Shown in pieces: positions 26,382 to 34,898 of a stretch of DNA of 64,000 bases (its first letter is position 1; each line of letters starts with the position of its first letter). A program made the position numbers and the translations under genes. The notes beneath the pieces are model-generated. The model was not told where the DNA came from and ran no database searches. It worked only from the letters and a program-made list of their open reading frames with translations. Location: contig CAWBBE010000002.1 of the NCBI GenBank assembly GCA_963786975.1, positions 62,001 through 126,000 on the forward strand, read 5' to 3'. The stretch comes from Palsa-506 sp963786975 (GTDB lineage: Bacteria; Actinomycetota; Actinomycetes; Streptosporangiales; Streptosporangiaceae).

Positions 26382-28552
26382 TCAGCGCAGCGGGGCGGGC
26401 AGCGGCTCGGCGTGCAGGACTGTCAGCCGGGACACCGCCCGGGTGAGCGCGACATAGAGCCGGTGCAGGCCGCGGGACTCCGCGGCGGCGATCCGGGCCG
26501 GCTCGACGACGATGACCTGGTCGAACTCCAGGCCCTTGGCCAGCGTGACCGGCACCAGGGTGAGTTCCCCGGCGACCGCGGCGGCGTCGAGCACGGAATG
26601 CGGCAGGCCGGACCGGCCGAGCATCGCGGAAATCTCGGCAACCTGGTCGTCGGCGGCGATGACCGCGGCCGAGCCCGGCCGGCCCAGCGCGTCGGCGCAG
26701 GCCGCGGACAGTGCGCCGGGCAGCTTGCTGCCCGGCGCCCGGGTGATCACCAGGGAGCCGGGCTCCTGCCGGACGGAGCGGGCCGGGGCAAGTCCGGGAG
26801 CAATGTGCCCGAGTAGCCTGCTGGCGAAATCCAGGATCTGGCGCGGCACCCGGTACCCGGTGTCGAGCACGCGCAGCCCGGCGTCGTCCTTGCCCAGGTT
26901 GGCCAGCAGCTGCTGCCAGCTCGGGGTGGCCCACGGCGTGGTGCCCTGGGCGATGTCGCCGAGCACGGTGGCCGAGCCGGTGGCGCAGCGGCGGCCGATC
27001 GCGCGGCATTCCATCGGCGAGAGATCCTGCGCCTCGTCCAGCACCACGTGCGCCAGGCTGGGAGTGCGCTCGATGAGGTCGCGCGCCTCGTCGATAAGGA
27101 CGGCATCGGCGGGCGACCAGCGGGCCGAGCCCGGCCCGCGCGGCGGGCTTGACCATGAGATAGCGGCCTGCTCGGCGGGATCGAGCACGCCGCCGGCCGC
27201 GCGGGCGAGCAGGTCCGGGTCCGACAGCAGCCGCAGCACCAGCCGCAGCGGGTCGGCCTTCGGCCAGATCCGGTCCACCGCCGCGCGCACCTGCTTCGTC
27301 CGGCGCACCGCCTCGTGCGTGCGGTCATCGCAGGTCTCGCCGGATGCCTCCATCCTGGTCAGCACCACGTGCGCGATCCGGTGCGAGAGCATCTCGCGGC
27401 CGGTCCCGTAGCGGACCCCGCGCTGCCGCAGTTCGTCGGCCAGCCCGGCGAGCTCGTCCGCCGGCACCCGCCAGCGGCGCGAGCCGCGGACCAGCATGAG
27501 CGCCTCGGCTGGCGGCCCGAGCTGCTCCCACAGGGCCCGGCGCAGCACCCCGGCCATCCTGGCGTCGCCCTTGATCCGGGCGGCCCCCTCCGAGTCGGCG
27601 GACCGGACCGGCACCGTGGCCAGCAGGTCGGTGACCGACACCTGGCTGACGTTGAGCTCGCCGAGCGCGGGCAGCACGTTGCCGATATAGGACAGGAACG
27701 CCCGGTTCGGGCCGACCACCAGGACGCCGCCGCGGTTCATCTTCTCCCGGTGCGCGTACAGCAGGTAGGCGACCCGGTGCAGGCCGACGGCGGTCTTGCC
27801 GGTACCGGGTGCGCCCTGCACGCACACCGTGCGGGCCGCGTCGGCGCGGACGATGTCGTCCTGCTCGGGCTGGATGGTCGACACGATGTCGCGCATCGGG
27901 CCGGATCTCGGCCGTTCGATCTCGTCGATCAGGATCCGGCTGACCGGCACGTCCGCGGCCGGCGACTGCGGCCGGCCGCGGGTGAAGTCCTCGTCCTCGT
28001 AGGCGGTCAGCTCTCCGCCGGAGAACCCGAACCGGCGGCGGTGCGCCAGGCCCATCGGCTCGGCCGGGCTGGCCCGGTAGAACGGCCGGGACACGGGCGC
28101 CCGCCAGTCGATCACGACGGGGTGGCCATCGGGGTCGTGCACATGGCGGCGGCCGATGTGGAACTGCTCGCCGGGCAGGGCGCGGCCGATGTCCGCGTCG
28201 GCAGCCGGGGGCCGGCCGGGGGCTGGCCGGCCGGGCTGGCCGGGCCCGGGGGCCAGGGTGCCCGGGCGGAATAGTCGAGCCGGCCGAAGAACAGCGGCGT
28301 GTCCGGCAGGTCATGCAGGGCTTCGGCCCGCCGGTACAAGTCGGCCTTGAGGTACTCCTCGGAGACCGGATCGCCGCCGAGTGCCCGGAGGGAGAGGACG
28401 TTCTCGCGCATCAGCCGCAGGAACTTGCGCGCTGACTGCAGGTGGGCGCGTTCCGCATCGAGAACGGGGTCGGTGCTGGCGGCCGGGTCCGGACCGGCCG
28501 CTGGACGGGATCTGGCCGGGGCTCCGCGCTGGGTGCCGCTGGCCGAGGGCAT
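26382..28552 (-). CDS. helD: HelD-type UvrD-like helicase (RNA polymerase-associated), frame broken
   Basis: HelD proteins are ATP-driven superfamily 1 proteins that pull stalled RNA polymerase off DNA and, in actinobacteria, can protect it from rifamycins. The N-terminal frame from 28552 has the antiparallel coiled-coil arm (DAERAHLQSARKFLRLMREN) and PLFFGRLDY. The rest is in another frame: FHIGRRHVHDPDG, VIDWRAPVSRPFYRA, Walker A GAPGTGKTAVGLHRVAYLL, Walker B VVLDEAQDLSP, and LHRLYVALTRAVSRLTVLH. The frames switch in a Pro/Gly linker between about 28260 and 28190; one added base yields a 723-residue protein, a normal size. It is divergent from a methyltransferase gene across a large inverted repeat. 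Confidence 0.85.
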
Positions 28553-28667
28553 GGTTCATCACCTCGATGGCGTTCGGGGATGGCACAGGGGCCAAGAGCC
28601 TAACAATCCTGACGGCACTGGTCACCCGAATATTCCGGCGGCGCGGGCCAATCCCGGGCCGGCCCCG

Positions 28668-28729
28668 GTTCCGTGATCGCGGCGGATCCGGCCCGCGGTT
28701 ACCGGCCGGATCCGCCGCGATCAGGGAAC
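28668..28729. repeat. Long near-perfect inverted repeat between divergent genes
   Basis: Positions 28674-28693 and 28704-28723 are exact inverse copies (20 bp, TGATCGCGGCGGATCC and on), around a 10-base loop. After one G-G mismatch the arms continue with GTTCC and GGAAC, so 25 of 26 positions pair. It ends 27 bases before the methyltransferase ATG and about 115 bases before the helD ATG. Since both neighbours point away from it, it is not an end-of-gene terminator. Confidence 0.9.
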
Positions 28730-28756
28730 TGGCTGGCGGATCGCTAGACTGCGCGG

Positions 28757-30010
28757 ATGGCTGGTGCCGGGGACGTCGCGGCTGCGGCCGGGGACGCCGC
28801 GGGCGGGGACGCCGCGGGCGGGGACCCGGTGGCCAGGTTCGAGGCGCTGCTCGGGCCGGCCGGGCAGGAACTGCTCGGGTATCTCGGGCAGCAGGACGTG
28901 ACCGCCGGCGACGCGCTGCGGCTGGGCACCAGGCTGCGCGAGCGTTATCCGGCGGACCTGGCCGCGGCCGGGCTCGCCCAGCATGAACTCCGGCTGAAGG
29001 CAGCGGCCAAATTCAGCCGGGCGATGCAGATGTACTTCACCCGGCCCGGCCTGGAGCAGGCGTCCGGCGAGCTGGCCGCCCGGCACCGGTCTGCCCGCTA
29101 CGCCGGCGCCGCGAGCGCGGCCGACCTGTGCTGCGGGATCGGCGGGGACCTGATTGCCCTCGCCGAGGGCAGGCCCGTGCTCGCGGTCGACCGGGATCCG
29201 CTCGCGCTGCGGGTCGCCCGGGCCAACTGCGAGGCCTGCGGCGTGGCCGGCCACGTCCGCACCGTGCTGGGCGACGTCCGCGACATCGACCTGGCCGGCC
29301 TCGACGCGGTGTTCATCGACCCGGCCCGGCGGGCCTGCCGGCGGCGGCTGCGGGCCGGGGCCAGCGAGCCGCCGCTCGGCTGGTGCACCGGCCTGGCGGA
29401 CCGGATCCGGCAGGTCGGGATCAAGGCCGCGCCCGGCCTTCCGCACGACGCGGTACCGGACGGCTGGGAGCTGGAGTTCGTCGCCGTCGGGCGCGATCTC
29501 AAGGAGGCGGTCGCCTGGTCCCCGGCGCTGGCCGGGGCAGCGCGGCGGGCCACCGTCCTGCCCGGCGGGCACGCCCTCACGCCCCGGGCCGGCCAGCCGG
29601 TCGAGGTCCGGCAGCCGGGCGAGTTCCTGCTGGATCCGAATCCGGCGGTTACCCGGGCCGGCCTGGTACAGGAGCTGGCCCGGATGCTGGGCGCGACGCA
29701 GATCGACCGGCAGATCGCATTCCTGTGCACCAGCCGCCCGGTGCGCACGCCGTTCGCGCGGACGCTGCGGGTGATCGACTCCGCGCCATGGAACTCCAGG
29801 CAGCTGACGGCCAGGCTGCGCGCGCTGGACATCGGCGCCGTGGACGTCCGCCGTCGCGGGCTGGCCGGCGACGTCGGCGAGCTGCGGCGGCGGCTGCGGC
29901 TGACCGGCTCGCGGCAGGCGACCCTGGTGATGACCCGGGTAGCGGACCAGCCATGGGGCCTGGTCTGCGTCGAGCCCGGTCAGGACCCGCCGTCCGGCCA
30001 GCTCCACTGA
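28757..30010 (+). CDS. Class I SAM-dependent methyltransferase with THUMP-like domain
   Basis: This 417-residue protein has a helical N-terminal region with LKAAAKFSRAMQMYFTRPGLEQA, a Rossmann methyltransferase domain with the SAM loop ADLCCGIGGDLIALA (about residues 120-134) and AVDRDPLALRVARANCEA, and VFIDPARRACRRRLRA, which is the catalytic-motif position. The C-terminus has the THUMP-like RTPFARTLRVIDSAPWNSRQL and a tail that ends QPWGLVCVEPGQDP. This architecture is a well-known but uncharacterised family, presumed to methylate RNA. It is divergent from helD. Its 3' end overlaps a possible short gene on the other strand. Confidence 0.85.
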   Translation: MAGAGDVAAAAGDAAGGDAAGGDPVARFEALLGPAGQELLGYLGQQDVTAGDALRLGTRLRERYPADLAAAGLAQHELRLKAAAKFSRAMQMYFTRPGLEQASGELAARHRSARYAGAASAADLCCGIGGDLIALAEGRPVLAVDRDPLALRVARANCEACGVAGHVRTVLGDVRDIDLAGLDAVFIDPARRACRRRLRAGASEPPLGWCTGLADRIRQVGIKAAPGLPHDAVPDGWELEFVAVGRDLKEAVAWSPALAGAARRATVLPGGHALTPRAGQPVEVRQPGEFLLDPNPAVTRAGLVQELARMLGATQIDRQIAFLCTSRPVRTPFARTLRVIDSAPWNSRQLTARLRALDIGAVDVRRRGLAGDVGELRRRLRLTGSRQATLVMTRVADQPWGLVCVEPGQDPPSGQLH

Positions 30011-30096
30011 TAGCCGACCACCGCCCGCTCCAGCGATCTCAGGTAACGGTGTACCGAGTGCTGGCGGTCCAGCGAGACCTGCTGCACCCATTTCAC
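29980..30096 (-). CDS. Possible short gene (38 residues)
   Basis: On the minus strand a GTG at 30096 opens VKWVQQVSLDRQHSVHRYL followed by RSLERAVVGYQWSWPDGGS and a stop. Codon third positions are mostly G or C, and the sequence looks like a natural amphipathic helix rather than a shadow frame. A stop lies shortly upstream and no ribosome binding site is clear. It could be a tiny protein or the remnant 3' end of a lost gene. It overlaps the methyltransferase 3' end by 31 bases. Confidence 0.25.
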   Translation of the reverse strand: MKWVQQVSLDRQHSVHRYLRSLERAVVGYQWSWPDGGS

Positions 30097-30098
30097 CG

Positions 30099-30133
30099 CC
30101 CGGTCCGGCGGCCGCCGGGCCGGCTAGACCGGG
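30099..30133. terminator. Hairpin between convergent genes
   Basis: CCCGGTC at 30099-30105 pairs with GACCGGG at 30127-30133, with the self-complementary CGGCGGCCGCCG between them. It lies between the methyltransferase (plus) and GNAT (minus) genes, where a bidirectional terminator is expected. There is no T run. Confidence 0.45.
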
Positions 30134-30140
30134 CCGCTAG

Positions 30141-30998
30141 CTAGAACAGCACCGACATGAACGCGCCTGCGTCGGTGAAGCCAACCCGCCGGTACGCGGC
30201 GCGCGCCGGGATGTTGAAGTCGTTGACGTAGAGGGTCACGACCGGCGCGATGCGCTCAAGCGCGATGGCCACGACCGCGGCCATGCCGTGCGCGGCGATA
30301 CCGCGCCCGCGCAGATCCGGGGGCACCCAGACGCCCTGCACCTGGCAGACCTGCGGGGTCACCGAGCCCACCTCGGCCTTGAACACCACCCGGTCATCCT
30401 CGATCCGGGCGAACGACCGGCCGACCCTGATCAGCTCCATCACCCGGGCCCGGTAGGCCGCCCCGCCGTCCATGCCGACCGGGGACACCCCCACCTCCTC
30501 GGTGAACATGTCCACGCAGGCGGGCAGCAGGATGTCAAGCTCGCCCGGGCGGACGGCGCGGACCAGCGGATCGGCGGGCACCAGCGGCGGGCCGGAGATG
30601 GCCAGCACCGGCTGCGCCGCCCGGATCTCCCGCGGGCGCCCCCAGTTCGGCTTGAGCAGGCTCCACAGCTCGCCGACGGCCGGGGCCGGCCCGACGATCG
30701 ACGAGCAGCGGCGGCCCTGCAGCCGGGCCCGCCCGGCGAAGGCAGTGACGGCGCCGGGCGTGGCCGCCACCGGCACCAGGTTGGCGCCCGAGTAGCACAG
30801 CGAGGTGAGCCGGCCGCCGTCGGAGTAGCCCCATAGCTGGGCGCCGAGCCTGCCCGGGTCAAGTCCGGCCGACCGCAGCCGCGCGCTGACAAAGACGTTC
30901 GTCACCGGATCGCGGTCGCAGATCAGCAGCGCCTCGTCGCGATCGCTGTCATCCAGCAGCCGCAGCGACGACGACTTCCACGTCCTTGTGCGCAGCAC
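30141..30998 (-). CDS. GNAT acetyltransferase with DUF4081 domain
   Basis: This 285-residue protein has an N-terminal DUF4081 region (DSDRDEALLICDRDPVTNVF, then GRLGAQLWGYSDGG) and a C-terminal GNAT fold whose acetyl-CoA loop reads GVWVPPDLRGRGIAAHGM, followed by TLYVNDFNIPARAAYRRVGF. It is a widespread actinobacterial protein of unknown substrate. In many genomes it stands directly after ispG; here ispG is 14.6 kb away on the same strand, with sugar genes in between. Confidence 0.88.
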   Translation of the reverse strand: MLRTRTWKSSSLRLLDDSDRDEALLICDRDPVTNVFVSARLRSAGLDPGRLGAQLWGYSDGGRLTSLCYSGANLVPVAATPGAVTAFAGRARLQGRRCSSIVGPAPAVGELWSLLKPNWGRPREIRAAQPVLAISGPPLVPADPLVRAVRPGELDILLPACVDMFTEEVGVSPVGMDGGAAYRARVMELIRVGRSFARIEDDRVVFKAEVGSVTPQVCQVQGVWVPPDLRGRGIAAHGMAAVVAIALERIAPVVTLYVNDFNIPARAAYRRVGFTDAGAFMSVLF

Positions 30999-31106
30999 AC
31001 TCCCAAGGGTAACTGCATGACCGCGGGGGCACCGGACACGGCGCCGCCACCACCGCGATGGCGTGCCCGGCCGGCGCTGGCCGCGGCGCTGGCCGGCCGC
31101 GGCGGG

Positions 31107-32693
31107 TCAGCGCGCCGACGGCGGGGGCAGCGCCGGGCAGGTGGCGTTGACCAGTCCCGGCCGGTCCGGCAGCGCCCCGGTGGCCAGGTAGCGGTTCAGG
31201 TAGCCGTTCACGCAGGCGTTGGGCGGGCTGGCCAGGGACTGGCCATGATTGCCGCCGCCGGTGACCACGACCATCCGGGCCGACGGCAGCGCCCGGTGCG
31301 CCCGCTGCGCGCCCGCGTACGGGGTGGCGGGGTCCAGCGTGCCCTGCAGCATCAGGATGCCGGGCAGCCCGCTGGCGCCGATCTTCATCGGCTGGGCCGG
31401 CCCGTGCACCGGCCAGAACGCGCAGGCCGCGTTGAACCATGCGTTGTCCCAGGCCTCGAACGGCGCGGTTGAGTACACCTTCCTGGTGTCCGCGTCCCAC
31501 CTGGCCCAGTTGCGCGGCCAGCTGACGTCGCTGCACTCCACCGCGTTGTACACGGCGAACTCGTTCTCATGCTGCCTGCCCTGCTCCTGGTAGGCCGCGG
31601 CCAGCCCGGTGGTGCTGCCGCGACGCAGGTAGGCCGCCAGCGCGTCGGCCAGGGCCGGCCAGAAGCCGTTCGAGTAGCCGCCGGCCAGGAATGTGTCGTC
31701 GAACTCGTCGGGGCCGATCCGCACGCCGGCGGAGATCCGGACCGGATGGGCGGCCAGCCGCGCCCGGGCCTGGTACCAGGCCCGGCTCACCTGCGCCCTG
31801 GTCGTACCGAGCCCGAAGATGCCGGCCCGCGAGGCGACCCAGGAGTAGAACGCGTCCTGCCGTCCCTGGAACGCGTAGTCCTGGCCGATGTTGTCCGCGT
31901 ACCACACCCCGGTGGGGTCGACCGTGCTGTCCAGCACCATCCGGCGGACCCGGCTCGGGAACATGGTCGCGTACACCTGGCCGATGTAGGTGCCGTAGGA
32001 GTAGGCGAAGTAGCTGATCTGGCGCAGGCCGAGCGCGGCCCGGATCGAGTCGATGTCCCGGGCGGTGTCCCGTGTCGTCAGGTGGGGCAGCAGCCAGCCG
32101 TACTTCCGCTCGCAGTCGGCGGCATATGCCCGGGCCCGGCCGATCAGCACCTGCTCGGCGGCCTTGCTGGCCGGGATGTAGTCGGGCCGGGCGCCGGCGA
32201 AGAATGCCGGGTCGCAGTGCAGCGCGGGGACCGAGGATCCAACCCCCCGCGGGTCGAACCCGATGATGTCGTACCTGGCCGCTACCGCCGGATTCAGGCC
32301 GCCCGCCACCCCGGCGGCCAGGTCGAGGCCGCTGCCGCCGGGACCGCCCGGGTTGACCAGCAGCGCGCCGAGCCGGCCGGACGGGGCGGTGGCCGGCACC
32401 TCGGAGAGCGCCAGGGTGATCTTCCGGCCGGCCGGGTGCCGGTAGTCCAGCGGCACCCGCAGGCTGGCGCAGCGCAGCCGCCCGGCCAGCCCGGCGCACT
32501 GGTGCCAGCGCAGCCGCGACGTGCCGGTGGCCGTCCCCGGGCCGGCCGGTGACGTGGCCGCCGCCGGCGACGTGCCACCCGACGGGCGCGACGCTGGCTG
32601 CGGTGATCCGCCGGAGCAGCCGGCCACCGCGACGGACACGGCGGCCAGGGCGGCCAGGGCGGCGGCGATCCGGCCGGGCAGAACGTTCCTCAT
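31107..32693 (-). CDS. Secreted alpha/beta hydrolase, tripeptidyl aminopeptidase-like lipoprotein
   Basis: This 528-residue protein has a lipoprotein signal ending in VAVAGC (C25), a Pro/Ser/Thr-rich linker, then an alpha/beta hydrolase domain with LVNPGGPGGSGLDLA (oxyanion region) and YFAYSYGTYIGQVYA with the nucleophile serine, and a C-terminal TAP-like domain containing GTLDPATPY (acid) and GGGNHGQS (histidine). This is the pattern of actinomycete mycelial tripeptidyl or proline aminopeptidases of family S33. It probably acts on peptides outside the cell. It is read alone, 69 bases after the end of araA on the same strand; cotranscription with the arabinose operon is unlikely but not excluded. 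Confidence 0.9.
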   Translation of the reverse strand: MRNVLPGRIAAALAALAAVSVAVAGCSGGSPQPASRPSGGTSPAAATSPAGPGTATGTSRLRWHQCAGLAGRLRCASLRVPLDYRHPAGRKITLALSEVPATAPSGRLGALLVNPGGPGGSGLDLAAGVAGGLNPAVAARYDIIGFDPRGVGSSVPALHCDPAFFAGARPDYIPASKAAEQVLIGRARAYAADCERKYGWLLPHLTTRDTARDIDSIRAALGLRQISYFAYSYGTYIGQVYATMFPSRVRRMVLDSTVDPTGVWYADNIGQDYAFQGRQDAFYSWVASRAGIFGLGTTRAQVSRAWYQARARLAAHPVRISAGVRIGPDEFDDTFLAGGYSNGFWPALADALAAYLRRGSTTGLAAAYQEQGRQHENEFAVYNAVECSDVSWPRNWARWDADTRKVYSTAPFEAWDNAWFNAACAFWPVHGPAQPMKIGASGLPGILMLQGTLDPATPYAGAQRAHRALPSARMVVVTGGGNHGQSLASPPNACVNGYLNRYLATGALPDRPGLVNATCPALPPPSAR

Positions 32694-32762
32694 GGGTCAA
32701 TCCTGCCCGACCCGGGCAGCTTGCCAGTCCCCGCCCGGCCCGGGCCGGCCCAGGCTGAGCGG

Positions 32763-34160
32763 TCAGACCTGGACGAACTCGATCCCGGCCAGTTCGCAGA
32801 ACACCTGCCAGTCCGCGGCGCGATGGCCGAGGTTCATCACCTCATGGTGCGGGCCGCCCGCGCGCAGCCAGCCGTTCAGGCAGGCGCGCACCCCGGACGC
32901 CGGGCGGAACTGGCCGTACGGCATCTCCAGCGCGGGCAGTTCCTGGCTGTCCAGGTTCTGGCCCTCGGCTACGACCAGCCGGAACCGCTCGCCTTCCAGC
33001 GACACCAGCGCGGCCAGCGTGGCCGGCCCGGGCTGGTACTGGAACAGGAACGTCGGCGGATCCGCCAGCTTGCCGATGCCGAGCGGCCGCTTGATCAGCT
33101 TCACCGGCCGGTCGGTGCGGGCGATCTTCCAGTTGCCCTCCCCCATGTGACTCTGCAGGATCGAGTCGGACGGGAAGTCCATCGCGTACATCTCGGTGAA
33201 GTGCGCGTCGCCGATCAGCGTGTGCCCGGCCGACACCAGGCAGGCGGTCAGCACGTCGCCCTCGGCGGCGTAGCCGTAGCCCTTGGCCATCAGGCTGGAC
33301 GCGGCGGCCAGCGGCAGCCTGCTGAACCTGCCGTCCTCGCCGATGGCGTCGAAGTGCGCGGTGTACGCGCCGAACCCGCGCCCGATCAGGATCTGCTCGA
33401 TCGCCACCTGCATCCGCGCATGGTCCTCGCGCTCCGCGGCGGACAGCCGGGGGTCGATCTCGAAGTTCGCGTCCTCGAACGCGATCACCTCGGCGGCCTG
33501 CTCGCCGGTCACCGCCAGCATCCCGCGGTACATGTCGCCGGGCGCGACCGCCAGGATCTCCGGGCCCAGGCTCCTGACCAGCGCGCTCTCGTCGACCCTG
33601 ATGTCGCCCATGTCGTTCATGGCGTAGCCGAAGATGGCCACCTTCAGCGACTTCCACGCGGTGACCGCGGCCGCGGCGCGGGCCCACCGGCCCACGTCGG
33701 CGCGGAACCCGGCGCTCTTCCAGTCATCGGTCGCCACGGCGAACCGCCGCCCGGCGCGGACCATCGCGTTCGCGGTGTCCTGGGCGCCGTGCACGCCCTG
33801 GTTGTAGGTCATGTCGGCCATGTCCCAGGCGGGCGTGACGTTAGGCTCGGGCTGGATATTGGCCATCAGCAGCGGCAGCCGCGACTCGGACAGCAGCCGG
33901 GCGACCCGCATGGCCGGGCCGTAGGTGAGCATCACGACCATGACCCCGTCGAGGCCGGCGTTCTCGAACTCGCGCATCTCGCGCTCCGCGTCCTCGCGGT
34001 ACTTGATGGGCTTGCCCGGGATGAACTCGGCCACGTCGGCCAGGTGCGCGGCGATCTCGGCAGCGTAGCCCGCCTGCCGCTGCGCTATACCGGGGATCAT
34101 TTCGTCATAGAGGTCCTGCATGATTCCCAGGATCCCGATGCGCGGCTTGCGGTCGGTCAT
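32763..34160 (-). CDS. araA: L-arabinose isomerase-type (L-fucose/L-arabinose isomerase family)
   Basis: This enzyme interconverts L-arabinose and L-ribulose. The 465-residue protein has the N-terminal Rossmann-like domain (RIGILGIMQDLYDEMIPGI), the segment NIQPEPNVTPAWDMADMTYNQGVHGAQD, and the metal-site region SSLMAKGYGYAAEGD, HFTEMYAMDF, LQSHMGEGNW and a C-terminal GPHHEVMNLGH. These supply the two acidic and two histidine ligands of the family. It differs clearly from E. coli AraA and belongs to the divergent branch, so identification rests partly on its place after araB and araD. The ribosome binding site AGAAGGGG precedes the ATG. Confidence 0.82.
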   Translation of the reverse strand: MTDRKPRIGILGIMQDLYDEMIPGIAQRQAGYAAEIAAHLADVAEFIPGKPIKYREDAEREMREFENAGLDGVMVVMLTYGPAMRVARLLSESRLPLLMANIQPEPNVTPAWDMADMTYNQGVHGAQDTANAMVRAGRRFAVATDDWKSAGFRADVGRWARAAAAVTAWKSLKVAIFGYAMNDMGDIRVDESALVRSLGPEILAVAPGDMYRGMLAVTGEQAAEVIAFEDANFEIDPRLSAAEREDHARMQVAIEQILIGRGFGAYTAHFDAIGEDGRFSRLPLAAASSLMAKGYGYAAEGDVLTACLVSAGHTLIGDAHFTEMYAMDFPSDSILQSHMGEGNWKIARTDRPVKLIKRPLGIGKLADPPTFLFQYQPGPATLAALVSLEGERFRLVVAEGQNLDSQELPALEMPYGQFRPASGVRACLNGWLRAGGPHHEVMNLGHRAADWQVFCELAGIEFVQV

Positions 34161-34211
34161 GGAAAAGCCCCTTCTGAAACGGATGTCCGCGGGCGGCTGC
34201 CACCGGCCCGG

Positions 34212-34898
34212 TCAGCGCTGCCCGTAATGATCTTTGTACCGCCGGTGCAGCGCGTCTACCTGATCCGCTTCCAGCGGCTCCGGTGCGCCGAGCACGCGGG
34301 CCAGGTGCACGGTGCGGGCCACGTCCTCGCACATCACCGCCGCCTTGACCGCGTCCCGGCCGGTCCGCCCCACGGTGAACACGCCATGGCTGCGCATCAG
34401 CACGGCCGGCGAGCGGTGGCCGTCCAGCGTGGCGACGATGCCGCGGCCGATCTCGTCGCCGCCGATCAGCGCGAACGGGCCGACCGGGATCTCGCCGCCG
34501 AACTCGTCCGCCATCGCGGTGATCACGCAGGGGATCGGCTCGCCCCGCGCGGCCCACGCGGTGGCGTAGGCCGAGTGGGTGTGCACCACGCCGCCGACCG
34601 CGGGCATGTGCCGGTATACGTAGGCATGCGCCGAGGTGTCGCTGGACGGGCTGAACCGGCCCGCCACCCGGTGGCCGGCCAGGTCGCAGACCACCATGGA
34701 GTCCGGGGTCAGGTCGTCGTAGCCGATCCCGCTCGGCTTGATCACCATCAGGTCGGTGCCCGGCACCCGGGCCGACACGTTCCCCGAGGTCCACGCCACC
34801 AGGGCGTTCCTGACCAGCTCGGCGTGCAGCCCGCAGACCTCGCGGCGGATCTCCCTGATCACGTCACCAGCCGCCATCGCCGGTCCGCCGGCCGTCAT
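34212..34898 (-). CDS. araD: L-ribulose-5-phosphate 4-epimerase
   Basis: AraD converts L-ribulose 5-phosphate to D-xylulose 5-phosphate with a zinc-bound aldol mechanism. The 228-residue protein has VAWTSGNVSARVPGTDLMVIKPSG split around its substrate loop, the zinc histidines in VVHTHSAYATAWA and LMRSHGVFTVG, and SSDTSAHAYVYRHMP with the phosphate-binding serine. The last ten residues (RRYKDHYGQR) match the epimerase family end. Its start overlaps the araB stop by four bases (ATGA), so translation is coupled. Confidence 0.92.
   Translation of the reverse strand: MTAGGPAMAAGDVIREIRREVCGLHAELVRNALVAWTSGNVSARVPGTDLMVIKPSGIGYDDLTPDSMVVCDLAGHRVAGRFSPSSDTSAHAYVYRHMPAVGGVVHTHSAYATAWAARGEPIPCVITAMADEFGGEIPVGPFALIGGDEIGRGIVATLDGHRSPAVLMRSHGVFTVGRTGRDAVKAAVMCEDVARTVHLARVLGAPEPLEADQVDALHRRYKDHYGQR

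Noticed and set aside
32763..34160. L-fucose isomerase as the identity of the isomerase gene
   Set aside because: It shares the wider family, but the neighbours are araB and araD and the length is that of arabinose isomerases.
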